The notes beneath the pieces are model-generated. The model worked only from the letters and a program-made list of their open reading frames with translations. It was not told the origin of the DNA and searched no databases. A DNA stretch of 64,000 bases from Amoebidium appalachense (lineage: Eukaryota; Ichthyosporea): positions 5,952,001 to 6,016,000 of the forward strand of contig CAVNZM010000008.1 of NCBI GenBank assembly GCA_963693365.1. Reading direction: 5' to 3'. A program made the translations under genes and the position numbers. Shown piece by piece: positions 44,212-57,499 of the stretch; within the stretch, counting starts at the first letter, position 1; each line of letters starts with the position of its first letter.

Positions 44212-44758
44212 ACATTCACATTTCAGGCTTACATTTTCCTAGTGATCGCTTTGATTGGCTAGCTGCGCACTCACCCATTAACCCGGTTATTCGATTCCTC
44301 TAACCCAATAGAAATGTCCATAGCCTGGTTTTTTCGGTGAGTGCGCTCTAGGCCAATCACGGCAAGACTAACTGAAGTTAAAGGTCGTGTCGTCATCCAA
44401 TCAGATCACACCCCGACGCTCGGAATATCGTAACCAACGGTTTGTACGCTTGGTCGTGGGGTTCATGTATTGGGAGGTTGCTAAATGAACTTCAGTTTAT
44501 TCAGATGAGGCCGCATGGAAACCAGGGAGGGTGGGTAGAAACCAGCTGGTTTCCCCCCATCCTCCCGGTTTCCATGCGACCTCGACAAATTTTTTAAAAA
44601 CCCATCGCACTAGACTATTGGCGATGTGTCCAAACTGACAAACTGACTGTGTTTGCGCTTTATATACCCGCTCGACTGCGTTGAGATTGTCCAATCACAA
44701 TCGAGAACATGTTAAAAACTGATCCGCAAATCACCACGGCGTGTTTCGGAAGCTAGCT
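44212..44758. promoter_or_regulatory. CCAAT-rich spacer with foldback
   Basis: Contains TTTGATTGGCTAG, CCCAATAGAAAT, GGCCAATCACGG, ATCCAATCAGATCA and GTCCAATCACAATC. A hairpin spans 44507-44583: GAGGCCGCATGGAAACC pairs with GGTTTCCATGCGACCTC with one mismatch. It leads into the TATA box at 44759. Confidence 0.5.
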
Positions 44759-44765
44759 TATAAAG
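44759..44765 (+). promoter_or_regulatory. TATA box TATAAAG
   Basis: GCTTATAAAGGGGC, 81 bases before the ATG at 44840, after a CCAAT-rich region. Confidence 0.55.
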
Positions 44766-44839
44766 GGGCAAAATGGCATTCAGTCTGCATCATAAAAACT
44801 ACGAGCACTCAAATTCCTTTCTCACACCACAACACCACA

Positions 44840-44965
44840 ATGGCTCAGAAGCGCGCCGCCCCAATCGTCCTCTCCGAAGGCGTTACCAACAAAATTCTGA
44901 AATCTGCCGACCAAAAGCAGGGCGTTGACAAATACAGGAGCAACAAATCGAACCATTACAGTTGA
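44840..44965 (+). CDS. Short ORF with full promoter, probably a truncated gene start
   Basis: 41 residues (MAQKRAAPIVLSEGVTNKIL ... SNHYS). It has CCAAT boxes, a TATA box and a C/A-rich leader ending ACCACA before the ATG, like genuine genes in the window, but the frame stops soon after. CCAAT-type sequence (GACCAATCACACG, ACCAATCAAATCG) resumes beyond it. It may be exon 1 of a gene, a small basic protein, or the remains of a gene cut by rearrangement. Confidence 0.4.
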   Translation: MAQKRAAPIVLSEGVTNKILKSADQKQGVDKYRSNKSNHYS

Positions 44966-45281
44966 CAGTGCAGGAGGTACTTGCCCGGTGACCAATCACA
45001 CGAATGTTTGCATTCCACAGACAACCAATCAAATCGAGAAAAGAACTACCAATCAAACATCAATGAATGCATGCAGGCTGCTACGGATTTTTTCCGGGTG
45101 CCACCGTACATAGAAACATCAATATTTAAGTAAATCAGCCTTTTGAAACCCAGCAGGATAATAAGGAAAATTAAATATACAATACTTCACAAATAATATT
45201 TTTAGTGACTATGTAAACAAGAATGGTTCTGGATTATGCAAATAAATACAGTAGACTAAGCGAGTTCTCGCGTACAAACCG

Positions 45282-45417
45282 AGTCATATTTACCTCGGTC
45301 AGCTTGCCTCCATCAGAGTTCACAGGCCTCGTCGGGTGGCTTCGGTGCGTCGGTCATGAACCCACCCGACTCGGCCTGTGAACTCTGATTTCGGCAGCTG
45401 ACCTCGGTATATGACTC
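45282..45417. repeat. 136-bp foldback element
   Basis: GAGTCATA...CCTCGGTCAGC ... CAGAGTTCACAGGCC pairs with GGCCTGTGAACTCTG ... GCTGACCTCGG...TATGACTC. The centre is also self-complementary (GTCGGGTGG / CCACCCGAC). It could be a MITE or a structured RNA. No ORF. Confidence 0.8.
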
Positions 45418-45420
45418 TTG

Positions 45421-45452
45421 ATTAAAGATCAGTCAACCTTTATAATGCTATC
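45421..45452 (+). repeat. Inverted repeat partner of 49926-49957
   Basis: ATTAAAGATCAGTCAACCTT then TATAATGCTA. Its reverse complement, with one or two changes, is at 49926-49957. It directly follows the foldback element. Confidence 0.65.
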
Positions 45453-46224
45453 TCTTACTAAATGACACATATGAAATGCATACACCAATCAAATGCGACC
45501 AAATAATCTGCCGCAATTTGCTATGTGTCACGCAGTGACATGCGGCAACTTTAGAGCAGCGCAAAGGAGCGCAACCTGGCTGCCCTTGTACGAAGGGCTC
45601 TTTTCAAGTTTTTTTAACCCCCTTGTTCCATCACGGGTGGCTGAAGACCGTTGTCGAACATCAGCGGTCCTGCACACTTCAAAATTCTCTTTTAAAAAAA
45701 AATAGAAACAAGGGAACATGTGATGCTCGGGAGCACGAATTGCTAACGATGTTTGTGCAAGACGGCTTAAAGAGAAAAAATCACACACACTCATAAACAC
45801 GTTACCCTCTAGTTAGTCAGGCTAGCCATTTCTCGTAGTTCTGCCCGAAACCTAGTAGATTGCCAAGGGCATGTGTAGTAGCGTGTTGCATGAAAGATAG
45901 GTGATGTTTATCCTGTTAGCACGCAAACAGTTGGGTGCAAGGGTTCTGTCGGCCACAGAGAAGTAGCCTGGCTATAGGGAAATTTTTTTGCTCCCTGTGC
46001 CTGTACGTCACACGTGCGAGGTACGCATAAAGCAGCGCACACGAACGGTACGCAGGTCTAGACACCTGCACCCGTAACCTCTCCCTGCGCGTCCACACAT
46101 CCACTCTTGAAGCTCGGACTCGGTACCCACACACACACTATCACACACGAATATGCACACCGTATCATAACTGTGTGGCATCAACACGTACACACACAGC
46201 ACGCACACACACGTGTTTACCTGT
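45453..46224. other. Unique sequence, no gene seen
   Basis: No ORF with coding character and no RNA gene is recognised. Frames of up to 90 codons have no domain. Sequence is AT-balanced and not repetitive. Confidence 0.5.
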
Positions 46225-46230
46225 GTACTT

Positions 46231-46308
<78 letters not shown>

Positions 46309-46310
46309 CT
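46225..46310. repeat. (GT)n microsatellite
   Basis: A long, nearly pure GT run. Confidence 0.95.
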
Positions 46311-46549
46311 GCGTCATGTGGGCTCGCATGTGTCCCCGTGTGTGTGCGCGACGGGAACACACGCTTGTGTCCATATGTGCAAGTGTATAAGGTAACGAAT
46401 TCTAAGATGTGTGGCAGTGTGGGAGAGTGTGAGTGGGTGGGTGTGGTTGTTTGTGTGTGTTGGGGGTTTGGTGCTAGCGGGGGATGGGGGGGGAGGGGGT
46501 AGAAAGAGTTACACCCGAAGGACCTGGTATGAAGTACAAATTCATGACC

Positions 46550-47088
46550 GGGGGGAGGGGGGGGGAGGGGGGGGGGGGGGGTGACCAGCATGATGGTCGC
46601 CAATCCCCTCAGGGCCGGGGCTCAGTGGGCTTGTGCACAAGCAAGTGGGTAAGAGTTGCCGTGGGAGAGGTGCGTTGTGGCAAAGCCGATGATCAAAAAG
46701 CCGACCGTTTTTCAGTTAGAATGTGTACAGGTGCACGTGCATGTTAAAGTGCAGGTCTGCAGGCATATTGTGTTTCTGTGTGTGGGTGTGTGTGTTTGTG
46801 GTGTGGTGTGGTGTGTATATACGTGGTGGTTGAGTATTGGTACACATGTCATCATGGTGCACTCGAGTGGCAATTGTGTTGTGTGCCCGGTGTGTTCGTG
46901 CGCGTGCATGCACTACATCACAGGGCATACACACTACCCATGCCAGTACGGTAAACACTGCCACGAGAAGGAATAATTCGAATTTCTTTGTAGATGGGGG
47001 TTTCTGTGTCGAAAGACACAGAACCGAGGACCAGAAAGGGAGTTGAAGTAGCTTTATAAGCATTTAGATTTTTTTTTTGTGTGTGTGT

Positions 47089-47123
<35 letters not shown>

Positions 47124-47148
47124 TCTTTTCTTTTTTTTTTCTTCTTTT

Positions 47149-47189
<41 letters not shown>

Positions 47190-47377
47190 AAGGGAGGATT
47201 GGGAGATACGGAAAAGGGAACAAACTCTCTCACTCACACACACACACACACACACACACCGAGACACCCATTCACCTGGTCGACGAAATCCAACTCAGAT
47301 ACTGCTTCAACACTGCTTCACCACTTGAACATGGGAGGAAGGGGCCCGGGGGGGGGGGGGGGGGGGTGGGAAGGGAA

Positions 47378-47415
<38 letters not shown>

Positions 47416-47550
47416 AGAGGGGAGAAAGGGCAGGAGAGAAGTAGGGAAGAGGTTAAGAGAGACCGTGTGTGCATGGGAGAGAGGTTGTGTGAAGAGAGAG
47501 AGGGGGTGAGGGAGAGAAAGGAAGGGAATGAAAGGAGGGGGGGGGAGAGA

Positions 47551-47593
<43 letters not shown>

Positions 47594-47734
47594 TGTGTGT
47601 GTGTGTGTGCGTGTCATGAGGAGTATAAAAAAAAAAAGGGAGGGGGGGGGGGGGGGGGGGGGGGGATGAAGGGAGAGAGAAAGAAAGGAGGGAGGAATGA
47701 AGGAGGGAGGGAGAGCACGGGGGAGAGACGGCAG

Positions 47735-47774
<40 letters not shown>

Positions 47775-47843
47775 GAGAAGGGAGAAAATGAGGGGGAAAA
47801 GGCAACCGCGTGTGCATCTCAGAGCTGAGGGTGCCGAGTGAAT

Positions 47844-47883
<40 letters not shown>

Positions 47884-48565
47884 ACTTATTTCTACAGGGA
47901 GGGGAATGGGGGTACGTGATTTAAAAGAGGGGGAGGGGGGGGAGGGCAAGAAAGCGGCAATCTGTTGAGGGCCCCGGGGAAGGGGGGGGGGGGGGGGGAG
48001 GGGGGGGGGGGGGGAGGGAATTATGGGGAACGATTTGGAGGGGTGGGGACGGGTTAAAAACTTTAAAGGAGGTATGGATGCACCTATGTCTGCACGGGGG
48101 GTAATGGGAGGACGTGATTTAAGGAAGGTGAGGGGAGGGGGGGGGGGGAGGGAGGGGGAAGAGTGAGAGAGAGAGAGAGAGTGTGTGTGTGTGTGCGTGT
48201 GTGTGTGATTTACATTATATATATATACATAGAGTGGAGAGGGGAGGTTACGCTGTTTACTCGAGGCACAGAGAGAGACAGAGGAGATGGGGGGGGGGGG
48301 GGGGGGGGGGATGGAGGGAGTGGGAGGGAGAGGGGGGGGGGGGGGGAGGGGAGGGAGTGAGGGAGAGGGGGGGGGGGGGAGGAGGAGGTAAGGAGAGAAG
48401 GCGGGGTCCCCGGGGGGGGGGGGGGGGGGGGGGGGGAGGGAGGGGGGGGTGAAGGGGGGGAGAGAGAGAGAGAGGGAGGGAGGGAGGGAACGGAGGGAGG
48501 GAGGGGGGGGGGAGGGGAGGGAGGGGGGGAGAGAGAGAGAGAGAGAGAGAGAAGGGGAGAGAGAG

Positions 48566-48596
<31 letters not shown>

Positions 48597-48730
48597 AGAG
48601 AGAGAGAGAGAACATGCATAGCCTAAAACCAAAGTGAGTTCCACGATCTTTGTTCATGGAATTGGGCTGGGAGGATGGAAAAGATGGAAATGGGAAGAAG
48701 TGTGTGTGTGTGTGTGTGGGGGGGGGGGTT

Positions 48731-48807
<77 letters not shown>

Positions 48808-49385
48808 TTCGTGGCTGTAAAATGCTGATGCCAGTCGGGCCATGATATAATGGTTACAGAGCAAAAGCACGTGGTTTGCCTATGGAGTTGGAGATTCGAA
48901 GGAATTTCTTGACCGATGTGAGTGATCCCAAGATTTGACAAAAAGAATTGAAAGGAAACAAGGGAAACCCCAAAAGGGTAGATGGGTGGGTGTGGGGGGA
49001 GAGGGGGGAGGGGGAGGGTGGGGAATGGGGGAGGGGCAGGGGGCGGGGGGTGGGGGGTGGGTGGGTGGGGGGGGGGGGGGGGGGGGGGGGGCTGGAGACA
49101 CCCACCCAGGTAGCTCAACGCAATAGAAGAAGATTTGTCCAAAGGTGGGAGACTGTAATTACTGAAACGTGTGCAGCAGCGGTTAGGAAGGCAGAAGAAA
49201 GAAAGGACGAGGGGGGAGGGGAAGGGGGGGAGCACAAAAGCTGAAAGATGGGAAACTGTTATTACTTAACCGTGTGCAGTATGTGTTAGGAATAACGAAG
49301 AAAGAAAGGGGGGGAAGGGGGGGGGAGCAAAGCACAAAAGGAGGGGGGGGGGGGGGGGGGAGGGGGGGGGGGGGGGGGGGGGGAC
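46550..49385. repeat. G-run and GA-rich simple-sequence island
   Basis: Many poly-G runs of 10 to 80 bases, GA and GT repeats, and short duplicated unique pieces (for example GGGGTACGTGATTTAAAAGAG near 47910 against GGACGTGATTTAAGGAAG near 48110; and two copies near 49140 and 49250 with ACCGTGTGCAG). No exon could be supported. Open frames are proline or glycine artefacts. Confidence 0.85.
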
Positions 49386-50410
49386 ACTTACCCTGAATCA
49401 TTGTGTCAGAACAAGAACCACTTTCATGATGCTGAGACCGGGACTGGAATTACAATATTGAGAATGGTAACCGGCCGGCATCTGACTAGGAGGTCGAGCT
49501 AGGCTCAGTAGTTTGTAGCATGTGCTGCTGGTAAGGACACACCTCAGGGCTCTACTCAAATGCTCTACTCGGTACGCTCCAAGTTACCTTCTGAAAGTTG
49601 GGTGGCTTTGAACGGATCCCCAGTCCCCAACCCGCAAGTTTCTACTATCCTAACACTGCTAGCTGAAATTCATGAGTCCTATCACGCTTCACTCAAATCC
49701 ACAGGACGACAACTTCAAGTAAGCGCGTAAGATACGGAAAAGACACAAGTGTAACCTCTACTAAGTTGCCCGTTCTGAGCACAAAAAAAGGGAACCTCAG
49801 TGAGCTATTTTTTTTTATGTAGTGACAGGCACCAGACCTGCGGCAACAACTGCTCACTGCCAGCAGTGCACGATTGGTAGAATCAGCTTGCGCAAGCATG
49901 ACATAGGGTCTCTGCCACCCAGCACGTTAGCATTATAAAGGTCGACTGATCTTTAACGGGTTGACAAGTCCATGTGACTTGAAGTGACGTAACATTGAGG
50001 TTTTGTTTTGTTTTCCTATCCTACGTGCCGTTATAGTTTTCAGGAATAGATCACCAGATTACTTGCGTTAAGGACGCATTGAAAAGGTAAAACTTTAAGC
50101 CTGTAGCCATGTGTTAAGCTTTAAGACCCGTGCTGTTGTAGAGTACCAAACCCTGGCCCGTTTTTCTTTTCGTAAACAGTTGTTGCCAAACAAAAGAGTG
50201 CACCAACTCCCTACGGTTCACTCACTTTTTGAAGCCAGGCCATCCCTCCTTTGAAGCTTGAACACCGTGGGGGTTTTTTATGCGATAGGAACAGAGTGGC
50301 GTTTTTGCGGTAGAAAACCCCAAGGACTCGCAGATCCTTCTGTGCTTTGAGGGGGATATTTAGGATGACCGACCTACTCATGTTCCAACTACCCAACCAC
50401 AGGATCTAAA
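49386..50410. other. Unique sequence upstream of the decarboxylase gene
   Basis: No coding ORF or RNA gene is recognised. It contains the inverted repeat partner at 49926-49957 (AGCATTATAAAGGTCGACTG then ATCTTTAA). The last few hundred bases should hold the promoter of the gene at 50411, but no clear TATA box is visible. Confidence 0.45.
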
Positions 50411-51901
50411 ATGGTGCGCAAAGAGGCCACGTGCACGGCGCCAGTCAACATCGCCGTTATCAAATACTGTACGTTTCCTCCTAACACTAAAGAAACGCTG
50501 CGCGCGCATGCACGCACACACAAACGACACAGGCTCACGCGAACGGGAAGCAACTTCCCACGCATGCACACCCACAACACGATTTACAAGCGCTAAAAAC
50601 TTGATACACATACACGTCCAAACAAACATACGCGCGCACACGCGTGCTTACAAACGCATTCACACACGCACACACACACCCATACACACACACACGTACC
50701 ATGCACACACACACATACACACACACACACTCACGCATGCCCACACACACTCAAGCACGCACACACACACGCACAGAGATTCACCCGCCCGCACACGCAA
50801 ACACACCTCGAAATGTTTCATCGGAAAACGTTTCATTTTGATTTCTTTCTTTACTGAAAACTTACACCCATGTCACCTTTCCGTTCTAGATCTTACCTCC
50901 CTCCCGCCTCTGCCCCCCCGCCCCACCCCACCCCCCCCCGCCCCTTCCCCTACACCCTGTCCCCCTCCCTCCTCTAGCCCATCCCCCTCATCCCCTCCCC
51001 CCTCCCCACACCCTCACCTCCCCCTGAAGTTCTTTCCCGCCGGCATTCTCCCCTAAACACGGCACTTTTCTACATTGTCCAGCAGCCCCCTCCCCCTCCC
51101 CCCGCCCCCCTCTCCCCCCCTCCCCCCCCGCCCCCCTCAGCCACAAGCCCTTTCCCCTTCCACCCTTACCCAATACCCAACCCCGTCTTCCCCAGCAGCC
51201 CCTCCCCCCTCCCCGCCCCCCTCCACGCCCCCCTCCCCTCCAACTTTTCGCTTTCCCCCGTGACCCAGCCTCTTTCTGTGTTGGTGAAAACATAACACAT
51301 ATGTCCCCCCCCCCCCCCCCCCCCCCCCCTCCCCTCCCCCACACTCACTCACTCACAGACACACGCAAGGCTAACTCACGTACATTCTCTTTCCCTTTTT
51401 TCGCACCCACCCACCTACTCACTAGCTCTGTCTCCCGACCTAAATCTCCCCTGCTCTCGTTTCCTTGTCCACCCAATCTCCCCCCCCTCCCCCCAAGGCC
51501 GCAGCCACCACTACTCACACCCCTTCCCCCTGTCACACCGTCCCTCCCTGCTACTTACATCCCCCCCCCTCCCCCCCCCCCTCCCCCTTCCACCCTCAAG
51601 ACAGGGTCTGCTCGTATCTAAAACTGTTTCGTCGGTTGGTTTTTGCAGACATTCTTTCTGTTTGTGCTCGTTGTGCGTTCTAACCCCTCAATGCCCCCCC
51701 CCCCCCCCCCCCCCCCCTCCCACAACGACACACAGACACACATACACACAAACACCCACACACCCACATTCATTCACCCGGGATCCATCACGTTCATACA
51801 CATGCACGTACACACATCAACAAACATATCTTCCTCCCCCCTCCCCTCTCCCCCTTCCCACTCCCCCCCCCACACTCCTCCCCCCGCTCTCCCCAAACAC
51901 A

Positions 51902-51953
<52 letters not shown>

Positions 51954-53007
51954 ACACATGCACACACACACACACGTACACACGTACAGGGGGTAAGCGT
52001 GATGAGGAACTCATTCTTCCCATCAATTCCTCTCTGAGTGCCTCCCTCCACCAGGACCAACTAAAGACCACCACCACTGTTGTTGCGGACTCAAGTTTCA
52101 CAGAGGATAGGATTTGGCTCAATGGAAAGTATGTGCATGCAAGATTACATGTAGTTATGTAGGATAACATAGGACACACGGACATGTGCGCACCGCCGCA
52201 CACACACAGTTGCACGCACGCACACATACACACACACCACATACACACCACACATACAGACACACACACATGACACATCCCATCACTCCTGCCCACCCCT
52301 CTCTCCATAGCCCCCCCCCCCGCCCCCGGTGTGCCCCGCTTGCTTCTCCCCATTACATAACCATCTGCACCGTTGCTGTACACTTTTGTGGTCTAGACTA
52401 AGTCGTTATTATCTGCTGTTTTCAAAGAAAGTACCACCAATCCTTCCCCTCCCCCCTCCCCCCCCCCCACCCCCCCCCCCCCTCTCCCCCCTTCCTCCAC
52501 GCTCCCCCTACTCCCCTCGGGCCACCGCATGCCCCTGATCAACTTACTGACCGCTACCACACCTTCTTCTCCCTCTCCAACATGTTCTTTCGACAAAACT
52601 GTAAAAACGTATTCCTTTTATCTTTGCCATGGTTCTCCGTGCATTCACCCCACCACCCCTTTCTAACTGCCACCTCAACAGGGAGGAAAAGATTTCCAAC
52701 CCACGCCTTCAGAATGTGCTCCGTGAGAGTATGCCCCCCCCCCCCCCCCCCCCTTTCCCCACTAGCCTCTCTGGCCGACAACCCCCCAATCCTCTCCCCT
52801 TCCCCCCTCCGCCCCTTCCCCCTTCCGTCCCCCCCCCCCCCCCCCCCCCCCTCCCCCCCCCCCCCCCTCATTTCAATGTTGCACGCTTGGTTTGTGTTAT
52901 AATCCCTTCGTTAGTTTGTGTTTCCTAGTGTGTCCGTCAACCTATACCCCCCCCCCCCCCCCCCATTTTTCCTCCCTTCCTCCCCGTCCACCTTTGCTCA
53001 CCCCTCC

Positions 53008-53094
<87 letters not shown>

Positions 53095-53306
53095 TTGCCC
53101 CCAGTGTGAAAGCATGAACACACAATCAGTACCAAAGATTAAATGCACACAAATTCATACAGACACCCAGACATGGGGTGGTGACTCTCGCATATTGCCC
53201 GCCAGCACATTACACACCGTGCACACATGAAGGCATGCACCATGTACATCCTGAAAATGTACACCAACACATTACACAAACACATTTATAGCACTGTGGC
53301 TCATGG

Positions 53307-53337
<31 letters not shown>

Positions 53338-54322
53338 CACAAGCAAATCTGCTTGTTGCGGCTACAAGTATTCACTAGACCTCTCCTTTTCTTTCTCACT
53401 CTCTCTCCCCCCTCCCCCCCTGCCCCTCCCTCCCCCTGGCGCCGCCCGGCCCCTGCTCCCTCTCCTCTCTTTCTCCCCATCTCTCTCTCCCTCTTCCCCC
53501 CCCCCCCCCCTCGTATATACGCGGGCTAAGGGGTCGAAACTCAGACGCAATTGATGACTTGGGCCCTCCCTGAGGATGGGCTCTGCTTATGACGCATACT
53601 GTGCGCATGGCTGATGCTGCATAGTTGAATGTTTGCCTTTGCATGTGTCCTGCACCATGCTTCTCATCGTGTATGCGTACTTCGTACTGTGTTCCGCATT
53701 CAAACCCCCCCCCCCCCTCCCCCTTCTTTAACCCCCGGCCTTTCCCACTGCCCTTGCCTGCATAAGCAACCCTGCTCGTCTCTGATCAAGACGGGTGACC
53801 TACCCATGTTCAAGTGAAACAGTATCTGAGTTGGGTTTCGTTAACGAGGTGAATAGGTCGAAACTCGGGTACTGGGGATTACGTGGGCCCCCCCTGAGGA
53901 TGGGCTCTGCTTATTATGCATACTCTTTATGTATGGCTTGCATTCTGCATCGTGTTATCCGTTTGTTCTTGTGTACTTCGTACTTTTTGACGCATTCAAA
54001 AACCCCCCTTCTTTTCCTTCCTTCCATCCCTTCCTTCATCCCTTCCTCCCTTCCTTCCTCCCGCTCTCCCTTCCCCTTTACTTCCCACCCTTTCCCGTTG
54101 GTTCTAACAAACCCCCTTCCACCCCCGCAGTCCGTTCACGTGCCTTTGCCACTGCCACCACTGATGAGCAGAGAGAACTAGCAGCATGCAAGGTGCACAT
54201 AGTGAGTGTCAACAACTTCCCGACTGCTGCTGGTCTGGCTTCATCGGCTTCAGGATATGCATGTCTGGGTATGCCTTGTTCACCTTCCTTCCCCTTCGCC
54301 CCCCTCCCCCTGCCCCTCCTTC

Positions 54323-54357
<35 letters not shown>

Positions 54358-54503
54358 CCCCACCCCCCTCCTCGCCCACTCTAAAAGCTTGTATAGATAT
54401 TTATGTACTCGTATCCCCCCTCTCCTCCTTTCCTGTAACCGCCCCCCTCCCCCTCCTTCCTCCCCCTCCTTCCTCCCCTACACAACACGCACACAAGCCT
54501 CCC

Positions 54504-54543
<40 letters not shown>

Positions 54544-54602
54544 CTGCTTCAACCCACCCACCTGCCTGCAGCCATCCACACATTGCCCCCCTTCCCTTCC
54601 TT

Positions 54603-54647
<45 letters not shown>

Positions 54648-55839
54648 ACACCCACCTTACCCACACACACATTCCCATCCCACCCACCACCACCCTTCCC
54701 ACCTACCCCACCCGGCCTCACCGCTCACCATCCCCCCCCCCCCCCCCTCCCCCCTTCCCTCAACAGTGTTCACGCTTGCCACCCTTCTTGGAGTCGACAC
54801 AGACACTGTTTCTTCCGTTGCCCGTGTCGGGTCAGGCAGTGCATGCCGGTCCATGTACGGCGGATGGGTCAAGTGGGTGAGGGGGGAGCAGAAGGATGGG
54901 CTGGACTCGGTGGCCGTGCAGACACACGGGGAGGGGCACTGGGACGACATGCAGATACTTATCTTGGTGGTAGGTTTTTTTTTTCCCTCTTCCTTTCTTG
55001 TGTTTATTTTTTTGTGGGGGGAGGGTGGGTGGGGGGGGGGGGGGGGGGGGACCCATCACTTTCCCTCCCCCGCACATCCTTTTCTTACTTCATAGCTCTC
55101 CCCCGCCCCTCCCCTCTCCTCCTCCCCCTCGTCCCTCCCCCCCCCCCCCCCCCCCCCCCCCCCCTTACTTCCATGCAACCGGGCATGGTTGCTCTGTGTC
55201 GTGCATCTGTAAGCACATACGCGTTTTTCGCTGCACTGCATTAGTTTACACACACATCTTCACCGTTCTGCTCACCTTGCTTGCATAAGCAACCCTGCTC
55301 GTCTTTGATCAAGACGGGTTGACCCACCCAAGTTCAGTTGATGCTGCTGTCTGAGTTGGAGCGTCGTATATACGCGGGCTAAGGGGTCGAAACTCAGACG
55401 CAATTGATGACTTGGGCCCTCCCTGAGGATGGGCTCTGCTTATGACGCATACTGTGCGCATGGCTGATGTTGCATACTTGAATGTTTGCCTTTGCATGTG
55501 TCCTGCACCATGCTTCTCATCGTGTATGCGTACTTCGTACTGCGTTCCGCATTCAAACCCCCCCCCCCCACCCCCCCCCCTCCAACCTCCACAAGAATTC
55601 TTCCCCCCAGTATGGTGTTGTTGTTTTGCCGTGAGCTGTCTTTTTCCTTGTCAATCCGCCACTCCGTGCTCGAAACCCTACACACAAACACACACAGACA
55701 CACCACACACACATCTCAAGTTTTAAGTGACCTCCCACGAGTTTTTTCCCCAGTCTTGTATTCTTCGGGTGGGAAAGGGGTGCAGTGGAAAGTTCAGACA
55801 GTTGCTCCGTTTTACATTTGTGTTTGTTTTATGCATGCA

Positions 55840-55900
<61 letters not shown>

Positions 55901-56606
55901 CTCGGGCTCTCGTATTATGCAGACGCTTTGTGTGACGTGAATGTGTGCTCGTACTCTGTAGTACATTTTTATCTCCCCCCCACCCCCCTCCCCCCTCTTC
56001 CCTGCTGCCCTCGTTTTCTGCCCTCCATTCAACCCCACGGCCTCTCGTTCCCTCCCCCTTCCCCCTCCCTATCTACCAAACCCCCCCACCCCCAACTCCC
56101 CATCCCTCAACCCCGCTCCCCCTCCTTACTCTTCCAGCAGTGTCTTTCTCAAGCAAGAAAAGTAATGTGGGGGGAGGGGGGGGTGGGGGGGGGGGGAGGG
56201 GGGGGAAGGGAGGGAGGGGGGAATTTATTTCTTTTTCAGGGGTATGTATGGGGTATAATGTGGAGGGAGGGGGGGGGGGGGGGGGGGGGGGGACGGGGAC
56301 GAGGGGAGTAACAGGTTACTATAGTGACCAGAATAATGAGGTGTTTCAGTTTTTGATGATTGAGGCCCACCTGGCGAAGGAATTTTATTCGATGCATATC
56401 GTATATTTGTAATCTCAACCACTTCCTATTGGCTACAGGTCAGCGACCACAAGAAGGGCACCAGCAGCACGTCCGGAATGGAGACGAGCGTGCAGACCAG
56501 CGACCTAATTATGGTAATCGGATTGCCCCGTCCAATCAAAATGCTCCATATTCCTCCCCCCCCCCCCCCCCCCCAACACACACACACACACACACACACT
56601 GTCCGT

Positions 56607-56641
<35 letters not shown>

Positions 56642-56896
56642 TCCGTCCCACACACACACACACGCACACACACACTGTCCGTCCCACACACACACACACA
56701 CACACACAAAAATGAGTAATGAGGATTAGGCTCGACAAGAAATGCTCATGGAACAAATAGAAATCAGACATGCGCACGACACACAAACACATCCTGAGGA
56801 TGGGCTCTAATTGGGATGCATACTCTTTGTTTGCATATAATCTGCCGGTGTTGTCATCTTGAATGTGTATTTTGGCTCTCTAACTCATACTTACCC

Positions 56897-56927
<31 letters not shown>

Positions 56928-57445
56928 GCACCGTGCAAACAGTGTTGTGCCGCAGCGACTTGCGGCAATCGAGCAGGCCATCACGGACAGAGACTTTGAG
57001 ACCTTTGGCCGTATCACCATGCAGGTGAGATATGCTGAATGAGATATATCAGGGTGGATATACCTGTGTGGATATACCTGTGTAGATTTACCCATTACAC
57101 ACATTACTGATACTAAACACACTTGTATACTCGCACATAAACACACCCACGGAGACGGACGAATGCGCGCACGCACACACATACACATGCATGCATGCAT
57201 GCACGAACATATACATCCACACACCAGCGCGCGCGCGCGCGCACACACACACACACACAAACCTGACTTCCAGGAACCCATATCACTGCCCCAGCTTCCA
57301 TCCTCTCCACCCTTATACTATTCAATGAACTCTTCCCAGCGCATAAGTTTATCTGCTTCTGTTTTATTTCCATTTCCATCGTTGCAATGTTGCACTTCGC
57401 CTTCTCTCCTTCTCCCTTCCTCGTGCATGAGGCATCACGTCATCC

Positions 57446-57499
<54 letters not shown>

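Noticed and set aside
46600-46976. Possible plus-strand exons ending in HYPCQYGKHCHEKE (zinc-finger-like)
   Set aside because: An acceptor-like site and a stop exist, but no consistent upstream exon or donor phases; too short to support.
53511-53705. tRNA-derived SINE with A/B boxes in the intronic repeat
   Set aside because: GGGCTAAGGGG and GGTCGAAACTC resemble A and B boxes, but they are adjacent rather than 30-60 bases apart.
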